Shown here in pieces: positions 1 through 6,456 of a DNA stretch of 11,841 nt. The notes beneath the pieces were generated by a model. It ran no database searches and was not told the DNA's origin. It saw nothing but the letters and a program-made list of their open reading frames with translations. Origin of the DNA: an uncultured Bacillota bacterium (GTDB lineage Bacteria > Bacillota > Dehalobacteriia > UBA4068); NCBI GenBank assembly GCA_934271085.1, contig CAKQQU010000045.1, forward strand, positions 1-11,841, read 5' to 3'. Numbering within the stretch: position 1 is the first letter of the stretch; each line of letters begins with the position of its first letter. Both the position numbers and the translations under genes were made by a program.

Positions 1-43
1 CTTGAAATCGCAAAAGGGGGAGTTCGAATCTCCCCAGTTACCA
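1..43 (+). tRNA. 3' part of a tRNA-like gene, cut by the window edge; identity unclear
   Basis: A canonical T arm is visible: stem GGGAG (18-22), loop TTCGAAT (23-29), stem CTCCC (30-34). Counting back with a 5-base variable loop puts CTTGAAA (1-7) exactly in the anticodon loop, giving anticodon TGA (Ser). Serine tRNAs should have a long variable arm, and there is none here. The 3' side is also odd: the CCA at 41-43 falls about two bases too early for a 7-bp acceptor stem, so either CCA is not encoded or the gene is degenerate. The 5' half lies outside the window. It could be a non-standard tRNA, a pseudo-tRNA, or an attachment-site remnant of a tRNA 3' end. Confidence 0.45.
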
Positions 44-94
44 AAATAACGCGAAAATATCTTTTTTTCTGAGTGCAAAATTTGAAATAAAAAA

Positions 95-151
95 GGTGGC
101 AACCCTTTGGTATTCTAAGCGTTGCGCTTAAAATACCAAAGGGTTGCCATC
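95..151 (-). terminator. Long hairpin terminator of the minus-strand tRNA operon
   Basis: An inverted repeat pairs 95-121 with 125-151 across a 3-base loop (122-124). It has 27 positions with one mismatch (115/131) and one G-U pair (96/150). Read on the minus strand it begins a few bases after the tRNA-Gly CCA end, and the right side is followed by CCTTTTTTATTTC, a U-rich tract. This fits an intrinsic terminator for the Val-Asp-Phe-Gly transcript. On the plus strand no T run follows the stem, so it is probably one-directional. The stem is much longer than a usual terminator. Confidence 0.85.
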
Positions 152-154
152 TTA

Positions 155-229
155 TGGAGCGGGCAAAGGGATTCGAACCCTCGACTTTCACCTTGGCAAG
201 GTGACACTCTACCACTGAGTTATACCCGC
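155..229 (-). tRNA. tRNA-Gly (GCC)
   Basis: The minus strand folds as a complete cloverleaf. The acceptor is GCGGGTA/TGCCCGC with one G-U pair, the D stem is ACTC/GAGT, and the anticodon stem CACCT/AGGTG encloses loop TTGCCAA with anticodon GCC. The T loop is TTCGAAT, the discriminator is T, and CCA is encoded (155-157). It is the last gene of the cluster, 3 bases after tRNA-Phe, and the terminator hairpin starts just downstream. Confidence 0.97.
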
Positions 230-232
230 AAG

Positions 233-308
233 TGGTGCCGCGGGGCGGAGTCGAACCACCGACACGGGGATTTTCAGTCCCCTGCTCTACCAACTGAGCT
301 ACCGAGGC
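233..308 (-). tRNA. tRNA-Phe (GAA)
   Basis: Complete cloverleaf on the minus strand. The anticodon stem GGGGA/TCCCC encloses loop CTGAAAA with anticodon GAA. The T arm is GGTGG-TTCGACT-CCGCC, with discriminator A and encoded CCA. The acceptor strands are GCCTCGG and CCGCGGC, which leaves an unpaired T4-C69 in an otherwise perfect stem; an A at position 69 would restore the pair. It is separated by only 3 bases from tRNA-Gly and 3 bases from tRNA-Asp, so all are processed from one precursor. Confidence 0.96.
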
Positions 309-311
309 AAA

Positions 312-388
312 TGGCGACGCAGATGGGGCTCGAACCCACGACATCCAGCGTGACAGGCTGGCACTCTAACCAACTGAGCTACTGCGCC
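312..388 (-). tRNA. tRNA-Asp (GTC)
   Basis: Complete cloverleaf on the minus strand. The acceptor is GGCGCAG/CTGCGTC with one G-U pair, the anticodon stem CCAGC/GCTGG encloses loop CTGTCAC with anticodon GTC, and the T loop is TTCGAGC. The discriminator is G, as expected for Asp, and CCA is encoded at 312-314. It is the second gene of the cluster. Confidence 0.97.
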
Positions 389-393
389 ATATT

Positions 394-469
<76 letters not shown>

Positions 470-542
470 ACATACCGGGAGGAAACAATCATCAGACCTT
501 GGTCATGCCCTTTCGGTGTTGCTGTTTCCCTGCAGCTTGTTC

Positions 543-571
543 ATTATAGCTTATGGTTTTTTTAAAGTCAA
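543..571 (-). promoter_or_regulatory. Strong sigma-A promoter for the tRNA operon
   Basis: On the minus strand, TTGACT (566-571) and a perfect TATAAT (543-548) are separated by exactly 17 bases. The DNA just upstream (about 575-600) is made of A and T tracts resembling an UP element of stable-RNA promoters. Transcription would start near 535 and run into tRNA-Val. The A/T-rich stretch 470-670 holds no convincing gene. Confidence 0.9.
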
Positions 572-670
572 GAGTTTTTTGAAAAAAAAAGTTTTTTTTA
601 AATATTTTGTCCTCGGTTTTCAAAGAATAATAAAGAATATAACTGACAAGGAATTTTATAAGGTGATAAA

Positions 671-1132
671 ATGCCTGGTAAAAATAGTTGCTATAAGGAT
701 CCCATGGTTTATATACAATACCTGATCGTTGCGGGGATGCTGCTGGCTGCCCTTTTTTATTTTGCTTTTAATATGCTTCCCGGTTTTGCAGATAATAACG
801 GGAATAAGATGGATGCCATGGATTCCCCGGTGACTGTATCCCGGGAGGATCAGCAGCTTTTCGGCAATATCATGATAAAAACCGAGGATGAAGTGAGTCT
901 TGCCTGCGCAAATGTTCTTATTAATGGTAAATCAGCCGGAGATCTGGCTGAAGGTTCGCTTTTACTAAGGGTTCATCCCGGAGATCTGCTGGGCATAGAC
1001 GGCAGCGCCTATAACCGGCAACTGTTTTTTTATCTGCAGGGCATATCCTCAAATATAGACGCTTCTTCTCTGGATGTGAGAATAATGACCAATGGCAATG
1101 TTGTGGAAGTAGGGGAAATTATCTTTAAATAG
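671..1132 (+). CDS. Small membrane-anchored protein of unknown function
   Basis: The 153-residue product is not one I recognise. It has a short N-terminus, one hydrophobic segment at about residues 13-35 (a likely uncleaved anchor or signal peptide), a polar linker (about 40-60), and then a compact soluble part of about 90 residues. That part has alternating hydrophobic residues, suggesting a small beta-rich domain facing outside the membrane. No catalytic motif is visible. The start at 671 is supported by AAGGTG five bases upstream (660-665); an ATG at 704 just before the hydrophobic segment is possible but its ribosome site is weaker. It lies upstream of cmk on the same strand, but a separate promoter before cmk suggests it is not strictly part of that operon. 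Confidence 0.7.
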   Translation: MPGKNSCYKDPMVYIQYLIVAGMLLAALFYFAFNMLPGFADNNGNKMDAMDSPVTVSREDQQLFGNIMIKTEDEVSLACANVLINGKSAGDLAEGSLLLRVHPGDLLGIDGSAYNRQLFFYLQGISSNIDASSLDVRIMTNGNVVEVGEIIFK

Positions 1133-1136
1133 TTTA

Positions 1137-1165
1137 TTGTTAGCAACTGGAAATTGAGGTATAAT
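1137..1165 (+). promoter_or_regulatory. Probable promoter of the cmk operon
   Basis: TTGTTA (1137-1142) and a perfect TATAAT (1160-1165) are separated by 17 bases. Transcription would start near 1172, leaving a leader of about 55 bases before cmk. The -35 lies just after the stop codon of the preceding gene, which fits a new transcription unit. Confidence 0.7.
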
Positions 1166-1227
1166 AATTCTGTTATGTAACAAGCCGGAAATACTTATAT
1201 GTTTTTGGCTATTCAACGGAGGATATA

Positions 1228-1893
1228 ATGACAGCAATGCAGATCGCCATTGACGGACCGGCAGGGGCAGGGAAAAGCACTGCCGCCAAGGCTGTGGCCA
1301 AAGAGCTTGGATACTTATATATCGATACGGGAGCAATGTATAGGGCTGTGGCCTTGATGGCCATGCGCCGGCATATTGATGAGGGGCAGATACAGCAGCT
1401 AATAGATTTGACCAGGGATCTGGACATCAGCTTGCGGCAGATGGAAGACGGTTATTATGTTTTTGCCGATGGAGAAGACATCACCAAAGATATACGCCGG
1501 CCGGAGGTGGGCAACCTGGCTTCTGCCATATCGGCTATTGCTGAAATACGAAAACTACTGGTAAAAAAGCAGCAGGATCTTGCCGCCCATACTCCTGTGG
1601 TAATGGATGGCCGGGATATTGGCACTGTAGTGCTGCCGAAAGCCGAGTGTAAAATATTTCTTACCGCAGATTCGGCAATTCGCGCCCAAAGGCGCGTTCT
1701 GGAATTGAAAGAGAGGGGAATTGACACAGACCCCCAACAGGTGGAAGCTGATATTATCAAGCGCGATCTTCAGGACAGCAACAGGGCAGCTTCCCCCTTA
1801 AAAAAGGCTGATGATGCGGTTTTGCTTGATAACAGTTATTTAAGCGTTGAAGAAGTCGTAGCTGAGATACTCAGGATAGCAAAGGAAAGATAA
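1228..1893 (+). CDS. cmk: Cytidylate kinase
   Basis: Cytosolic nucleoside monophosphate kinase that phosphorylates CMP and dCMP to the diphosphates with ATP, in pyrimidine salvage and CDP supply. The P-loop GPAGAGKST is at residues 10-18, the CMP-binding segment TGAMYRA at 34-40, and the family motif DGRDIGTVV at 127-135. The arginine-rich lid and the RD-x-QDS-x-R segment lie around 179-186. The length of 221 residues is normal for the bacterial family. The start is set by GGAGG (1218-1222), five bases before the ATG. The stop codon overlaps the next start by one base (TAATG), so translation of cmk and plsC is probably coupled. Confidence 0.97.
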   Translation: MTAMQIAIDGPAGAGKSTAAKAVAKELGYLYIDTGAMYRAVALMAMRRHIDEGQIQQLIDLTRDLDISLRQMEDGYYVFADGEDITKDIRRPEVGNLASAISAIAEIRKLLVKKQQDLAAHTPVVMDGRDIGTVVLPKAECKIFLTADSAIRAQRRVLELKERGIDTDPQQVEADIIKRDLQDSNRAASPLKKADDAVLLDNSYLSVEEVVAEILRIAKER

Positions 1894-2540
1894 TGTTTGT
1901 ATATTCTTTGGGCAAAATACTTACCGGCATAGTTCTTAAGCTTGGCGGTATTCGTATCATAGGCAAGGAGAACATCCCCGATGATCATAAAGCAATAGTT
2001 ATAGCCAATCACGCCAGTTTCGGTGATGTGCCGGCTATAGCCAACGCCTTTCCCTATATGCTTACCTTTGTTGCCAAAGAGGCTTTTGCCAAAAATGCCT
2101 TTACCCGCGTTCTTTTTTCTGCCGGGGGCGTGGTATTTCTGAATTCCAGGGAATCCGATCTTGGCGCTATGCGTCAGGTTATTAATGTACTTAAGCAGGG
2201 CAGGGCAGTATGCATTTTCCCGGAAGGCAAACGCAATTTTGATCAGAATATTACTGAGTTCAAACCGGGAGCTGCCTATATGGCATATCGTACTGACGCG
2301 CCTGTTATTCCTGTTGGTATGATAAATTGCGGAGATTTTTGGCGTATCTGGCGGCGTAATATCATAGTAAATATCGGCAAGCCGATATTTCTGGATAAAA
2401 CACAGAAGCTGGATCAGGAGTATCTGAATAAGTATAATGATCTGTTCCGGGACAGGGTCAAGGAATTGGTTGAAGAAAACAAGGGCATAATCCTGCGTGA
2501 AGGCAAAAAAATGCGGAAGCCGCCGAAAAAGCGCAGATAA
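1893..2540 (+). CDS. plsC: 1-acyl-sn-glycerol-3-phosphate acyltransferase (PlsC family)
   Basis: Transfers an acyl chain to lysophosphatidic acid to make phosphatidic acid at the inner face of the membrane, the second acylation of phospholipid synthesis. The catalytic HX4D motif is in NHASFGD (His40, Asp45). The acceptor-binding motif FPEGKR is at 109-114, and a proline-containing block (VIPVGM, 138-143) follows. The N-terminus is moderately hydrophobic and the C-terminus is very basic, which suits a membrane-peripheral enzyme. The 215-residue length is typical of short bacterial PlsC proteins. It overlaps the cmk stop by one base, and AAAGGAAAG just upstream provides the ribosome site. The exact acyl acceptor cannot be proven from sequence. 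Confidence 0.92.
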   Translation: MFVYSLGKILTGIVLKLGGIRIIGKENIPDDHKAIVIANHASFGDVPAIANAFPYMLTFVAKEAFAKNAFTRVLFSAGGVVFLNSRESDLGAMRQVINVLKQGRAVCIFPEGKRNFDQNITEFKPGAAYMAYRTDAPVIPVGMINCGDFWRIWRRNIIVNIGKPIFLDKTQKLDQEYLNKYNDLFRDRVKELVEENKGIILREGKKMRKPPKKRR

Positions 2541-2624
2541 TATTTATTAAATAAAAACGGCGTAAAGCAGGATTTTAATTGTCTGTGCCGAAAGTATAAG
2601 AATTACAGTGAATAGGGAGTAAAG

Positions 2625-4685
2625 ATGAGAATAGTTACCGCCGGCAGTTCCGGTTTTTGCAGGGGCGTTAAATTGGCCATGGATAAGGCTTTGGCTGCTG
2701 CGGAAACGCTTGACCATATTTATTCCCTTGGCCCTTTGATCCATAATCCCCAGGAAATTGCCAGAATATCCCGAAAGGTCATTCCCGTGGAATCTCTTGA
2801 TGATATTGCCGAAAGGCCTGCCGCTGTTATGATCCGTTCCCACGGAGTTCCGCCGCAGGTATTGGCAAGAGCTTCCCAGCTTGGCCTATCAGTAGTTGAC
2901 GGTACATGCCCTTTTGTGGCAAGGGCGCAGCATAAGGCGGCAGAGTTTATTTCTTTGGGCTGCGAATTGTTTATACTGGGGGACAGCGCCCACCCTGAAG
3001 TCATAGGTCTTCAAGGTTATGCCGGCGGCAGGGCGCATATACTGTCAAAACCGGATGATGCATTTTCAGCCGGCCATTATCCGAAGATAGCGCTGCTGGC
3101 GCAGACTACACAAAAGGTTGAGGATTTTTGGCAGACAGCCGAGATACTTCGGGAAAAAGCCGAAGAGTTTTTCCCCGAGAATACTGTCTGTAATCATACA
3201 AGGATCAATCAGGAGGCTACACGCGAGTTAGCTTCGCAGGTTGAAGCCATGATAGTTATTGGCGGATTTAACAGCGCCAATACCCAAAAACTGGCACAAA
3301 TATCCAAAGAAGCGAATATACCTGTATATCATATTGAAACGCTTGCTGATTTGGATTTGGATATTGTGCGGGGCTACGCTACGGTAGGCATTACCGCCGG
3401 AGCCTCCACCCCGGAACATATTATTGAGGAGGTAGTTAACAGAATGGCAGAACTGGATAAGATGGAGAATGTAGTGGAAGAAAATTGCGCCTGCGGGTGC
3501 GAGAAAGAAAAATGTGAGCCTGAGGCTCTTGATCAGACGGCAACCTGCTGCAGCGAAGATGCAGCAGAGGAACAGCCTATAGATGCCTTTGCTGAAGCAT
3601 TCGGTGCAATGAAAGAGATCCGCCGCGGCGCCCGTGTCAAGGGCGTTGTTGTGCAGGTTAAGGATGATGAGCTGCTGGTTGATATCGGCGGTAAAAGCGA
3701 GGGCGTTTTAAGCTCCAGCGAGCTTAGCGCTGAAGAAGCTAAGGATATCCGCGGTCATTTTAATGTAGGCGACGAGATCGATGTTCTTATTCTGCGTAAA
3801 GAAAACCAGGAGGGTTACCCCATACTCTCCAAGCGCAGAGTAGATCAGGATATAGCCTGGGATCGTCTGGCTCAGTTGAAGCAGGATAAAGAGATCGTTA
3901 CCGGTACTGTTACGGATGTGGTAAAAGGCGGCCTGCTGGTTGATGTTGGTATCCGCGGCTTTGTCCCCGCATCCCTTGTTTCCCTTGGTTATGTGGAAGA
4001 CTTGTCCTCTTATATTGGCAAGCAGCTGGATATGAAGATCATCGAATGCGATAAGCACAGCAATAAACTGGTTCTTTCCGCTAAAGCCGTTTTGCGTAAA
4101 GCTTCTGCTGCCATGAAGGAAAAGACCTGGGCGGAAATTGCTGAAGGCCAGACCAGAAAAGGCGTTGTACGCCGTCTGACCAACTTCGGCGCTTTTGTTG
4201 ATATCGGCGGTGTTGACGGACTGCTGCATGTTTCTGAAATGGCCTGGTATCGGGTAAACCATCCTTCCGATCTGCTTAAAGAAGGCGATGAGATCGAAGT
4301 CTATGTTCTGGGCGTCGACGCTGAAAATGAAAAGATCTCTCTGGGTCTCAAACAGCTTACTCCCAATCCCTGGAGCCTGGTTGCAGAAAAATATCCCGAA
4401 GGCAGCATTATTACCGCAAAAGTTATGCGCACCACCAATTTCGGCGCTTTCCTGGAAGTGGAACCTGGTGTGGAAGGCCTTGTGCATATTTCCCAGCTTG
4501 CCAACCACAGAGTGGAGAAGACCGAAGATGTGGTGAAACCCGGTGATGTTGTTCAGGTCAAGGTTTTGGCCGTAGATCCTGAGGCAAAACGTATGAGCCT
4601 TTCCATTAAAGCGGCTCTGCCTGAGGAAGAGACTGCCGAAGATATGCCTGCAGCTGATGAAGCAATTCCCGCTGATGCAGAATAG
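2625..4685 (+). CDS. ispH-rpsA: Bifunctional HMBPP reductase (IspH) / ribosomal protein S1 fusion
   Basis: Residues 1 to about 280 form IspH, the [4Fe-4S] enzyme that makes IPP and DMAPP in the last step of the MEP isoprenoid pathway. Its cluster cysteines are Cys12, Cys95 and Cys189, and its substrate histidines are His40 (LIHNPQ), His73 (RSHGVPP) and His123 (SAHPEV); the conserved GGFNSANT (213-220) and TAGASTPE (257-264) are present. From about 335 there are four S1 RNA-binding domains (roughly 335-404, 421-489, 505-576, 591-662), the third and fourth being the best matches (TNFGAFVDIG; TNFGAFLEVE), and then an acidic tail (667-686). This fused arrangement is known in Clostridia and Negativicutes. 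The linker (281-330) is unusually rich in cysteine (288, 290, 292, 297, 308, 309). AGGGAG lies just upstream of the ATG. It probably belongs to the cmk-plsC transcription unit, 84 bases downstream of plsC. Confidence 0.96.
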   Translation: MRIVTAGSSGFCRGVKLAMDKALAAAETLDHIYSLGPLIHNPQEIARISRKVIPVESLDDIAERPAAVMIRSHGVPPQVLARASQLGLSVVDGTCPFVARAQHKAAEFISLGCELFILGDSAHPEVIGLQGYAGGRAHILSKPDDAFSAGHYPKIALLAQTTQKVEDFWQTAEILREKAEEFFPENTVCNHTRINQEATRELASQVEAMIVIGGFNSANTQKLAQISKEANIPVYHIETLADLDLDIVRGYATVGITAGASTPEHIIEEVVNRMAELDKMENVVEENCACGCEKEKCEPEALDQTATCCSEDAAEEQPIDAFAEAFGAMKEIRRGARVKGVVVQVKDDELLVDIGGKSEGVLSSSELSAEEAKDIRGHFNVGDEIDVLILRKENQEGYPILSKRRVDQDIAWDRLAQLKQDKEIVTGTVTDVVKGGLLVDVGIRGFVPASLVSLGYVEDLSSYIGKQLDMKIIECDKHSNKLVLSAKAVLRKASAAMKEKTWAEIAEGQTRKGVVRRLTNFGAFVDIGGVDGLLHVSEMAWYRVNHPSDLLKEGDEIEVYVLGVDAENEKISLGLKQLTPNPWSLVAEKYPEGSIITAKVMRTTNFGAFLEVEPGVEGLVHISQLANHRVEKTEDVVKPGDVVQVKVLAVDPEAKRMSLSIKAALPEEETAEDMPAADEAIPADAE

Positions 4686-4687
4686 TT

Positions 4688-4699
4688 CCCTATATAGGG
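4688..4699. repeat. 12-bp perfect palindrome after the ispH-rpsA stop
   Basis: CCCTATATAGGG is a perfect palindrome starting two bases after the stop codon. It is too compact and lacks a T run, so it is not a terminator. It could be a protein-binding site or chance; nothing else supports a role. Confidence 0.4.
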
Positions 4700-4737
4700 G
4701 CTGTTGCTAACGGCTGATTAATTAAATAGTTTATTTT

Positions 4738-4766
4738 AGGAGAACCGCAGTTTATGCGGTTTTCCT
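4738..4766 (+). promoter_or_regulatory. Hairpin in the argH leader
   Basis: A 12-bp stem (4738-4749 with 4755-4766, one G-U pair) closes a 5-base loop GTTTA. No U tract follows, so it is not a standard intrinsic terminator. It ends 8 bases before the argH ribosome site (4774-4780), so it may influence translation or mark an RNA processing point between the ispH-rpsA and argH messages. I see no clear ARG box or riboswitch around it. Confidence 0.55.
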
Positions 4767-4786
4767 GATATTCGGGAGGGTTTATC

Positions 4787-6163
4787 ATGAAACTTTGGGG
4801 AGGCCGCTTTACATCTGATACAGATAAAGTTGCGGAAAGCTTTCATTCATCCATAAGTTTTGACCAAAGATTATATAGGGAAGATATAGAGGGCTCTTTG
4901 GCCCATGCCAAAATGTTGGCAGATTGCGGTATAATTTCCCGGGATGAGGAGTCTGCCATCCGCAAAGGTTTACTGTCTATAAGGGATGATATTGATGCAG
5001 GTAATGTGGAATTTGACGTTTCTGCAGAAGATATTCATATGAATGTTGAAGCACTTTTAACAGAAAGAATAGGTGAAGCAGGGAAGAAGCTGCATACTGC
5101 CCGCAGCCGTAATGATCAGGTGGCCTTGGATCTGCGTTTATGGGTACGGGGACAGATAAAGGAGACTCAGGCTCTGATTATTTCTCTTCTGGAGGCCCTG
5201 GTCGCCAAAGCAGAGGAAAATACCCGTACTCTTATGCCCGGATTTACTCATTTGCAAAAGGCCCAGCCTATCAGCTTTGCCCATCATTTACTGGCTTATG
5301 TGCAGATGTTCCGACGGGATCATACCCGTCTTGCGGATTGCGCGGAGAGAATGAATTTTTCTCCTTTAGGCAGCGGTGCGCTGGCCGGAACCGGTTTCCC
5401 CATAGACAGATTCGAAACAGCGGCAGCTCTTGGGTTTGACGCCCCTTCCGCTAATACCCTTGACGGCGTATCTGACAGGGATTATGCTTTGGAATACCTG
5501 TCGGCAGCTTCCATAATCATGATGCATCTTTCCCGCTTCTGCGAGGAGATAATCCTCTGGAGCAGTCAGGAATTCAGTTACATCACCTTGGATGACGCTT
5601 ATAGCACCGGCAGCTCTATCATGCCCCAGAAAAAGAATCCGGATATGGCAGAGCTTATTCGCGGCAAAACCGGCCGCGTTTATGGCGATCTTGTGGCGCT
5701 GCTTACCACGATGAAAGGGCTGCCTCTGGCATATAATAAGGATATGCAGGAAGACAAGGAAGCTATTTTTGACGCTGTTGATACTGTTAAAGGATGTCTT
5801 AAGGTATTTATTCCCATGCTCCAGACTATGCGGGTAAATACTGATAAAATGGCCGCTGATGTAGAGGATGGTTTTCTTAACGCTACAGATATGGCCGATT
5901 ATCTGGTTGCCAAAGGATTGCCTTTCCGCAGCGCCCATGCTATATCAGGTCATCTGGTGCATTATGCGGAAGAAAACGGTTGCCGTCTGGATGATCTTAC
6001 CCTGGCTCAGTTGCGGAAGGAATCAGATCTTTTTGAGGAAGATATTTATGAAGCGATAGCCCCTCAAGCCTGCCTGGCCGCCAGAAAGACCTATGGCGGA
6101 CCGGCTCCGGAAGCTCTTGAGACAGCAATAAAAGATATAAAAGAATGGCTGGCAATGGCTTGA
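4787..6163 (+). CDS. argH: Argininosuccinate lyase
   Basis: Cytosolic homotetrameric enzyme that splits argininosuccinate into arginine and fumarate, the last step of arginine synthesis. It belongs to the fumarase/aspartase superfamily. The start (LWGGRF, residues 3-8) is typical of ArgH. The conserved blocks are present: HTARSRNDQ (103-111), TH at 154-155 (the catalytic base region), and the superfamily signature GSSIMPQKKNPD (275-286) with the catalytic serine loop. The length of 458 residues is normal and the gene is intact. GGGAGGG lies 6 bases before the ATG. No other arginine gene is in the window, so the pathway must be completed elsewhere. The last codons overlap the -35 element of the next promoter. 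Confidence 0.98.
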   Translation: MKLWGGRFTSDTDKVAESFHSSISFDQRLYREDIEGSLAHAKMLADCGIISRDEESAIRKGLLSIRDDIDAGNVEFDVSAEDIHMNVEALLTERIGEAGKKLHTARSRNDQVALDLRLWVRGQIKETQALIISLLEALVAKAEENTRTLMPGFTHLQKAQPISFAHHLLAYVQMFRRDHTRLADCAERMNFSPLGSGALAGTGFPIDRFETAAALGFDAPSANTLDGVSDRDYALEYLSAASIIMMHLSRFCEEIILWSSQEFSYITLDDAYSTGSSIMPQKKNPDMAELIRGKTGRVYGDLVALLTTMKGLPLAYNKDMQEDKEAIFDAVDTVKGCLKVFIPMLQTMRVNTDKMAADVEDGFLNATDMADYLVAKGLPFRSAHAISGHLVHYAEENGCRLDDLTLAQLRKESDLFEEDIYEAIAPQACLAARKTYGGPAPEALETAIKDIKEWLAMA

Positions 6164-6189
6164 CAAAAAATGTCGTAATATGCTATCCT
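6160..6189 (+). promoter_or_regulatory. Promoter of the lysine riboswitch-transporter unit
   Basis: A perfect -35 TTGACA (6160-6165) and -10 TATCCT (6184-6189) are 18 bases apart, and a TG at 6181-6182 makes an extended -10. The -35 overlaps the argH stop codon TGA (6161-6163). The start near 6196 lies just ahead of the riboswitch. Confidence 0.8.
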
Positions 6190-6208
6190 ATGAATTAATT
6201 CAATATGC

Positions 6209-6370
6209 TTGGTAGAGGTGCGCTGTTTATCAGTAGCTCAGGCATCGTAGGGCAACAGACCTGAGTAAAAGGAAACAGTGCCGAAGCAGTAAGATCATGC
6301 CCTTGGTTTTGCTGCTGGGACGTTTTCAGAATATGAAACGTACTGTCACTGTAAAGTGGAGCGCTATCAA
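6209..6370 (+). ncRNA. Lysine riboswitch (L box)
   Basis: A cis-acting RNA that binds L-lysine and controls the downstream gene. The conserved core elements occur in order: GTAGAGGTGCG (6212-6222), CAGTAG, GGAAACAGTGCCGAAG (6271-6286), GCTGCTGGGAC (6311-6321), CTGTCACTG and GTGGAGCGCTATC (6356-6368). P1 pairs 6209-6215 with 6364-6370. Further hairpins match P2-P5, including P4 (ACGTTTTC/GAAACGT) and P5 (CACT/AGTG). A kissing interaction between loops L2 and L3 is visible: AGGGCA (6249-6254) with TGCCCT (6298-6303). An alternative pairing of GGAGC (6358-6362) with GCTCC (6401-6405) could act as an antiterminator by opening the terminator stem. Lysine binding should therefore favour termination (inference from the family). 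Confidence 0.96.
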
Positions 6371-6390
6371 AGACATCTTGTTTAATAATG

Positions 6391-6424
6391 TCCTGTGCGT
6401 GCTCCGCACAGGATTTTTATTTTA
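6391..6424 (+). terminator. Riboswitch-controlled intrinsic terminator
   Basis: The stem pairs TCCTGTGCG (6391-6399) with CGCACAGGA (6405-6413) around a 5-base loop and is followed by TTTTTATTTT. It sits 20 bases after the P1 helix and before the transporter start, the standard place for transcriptional control by an L box. Confidence 0.92.
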
Positions 6425-6456
6425 TTAAGTTATATTAATGTTGGGAGGTTCTGAAA

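Noticed and set aside
516..725. 69-codon plus-strand open frame
   Set aside because: It covers the minus-strand tRNA promoter and poly-A/T tracts, has no ribosome site, and overlaps the better-supported gene at 671.
3708..4508. 266-codon antisense frame inside ispH-rpsA
   Set aside because: The plus frame encodes unmistakable S1 domains; the antisense frame is a by-product of codon bias.
4738..4766. Hairpin as an intrinsic terminator after ispH-rpsA
   Set aside because: No U tract follows the stem on either strand.
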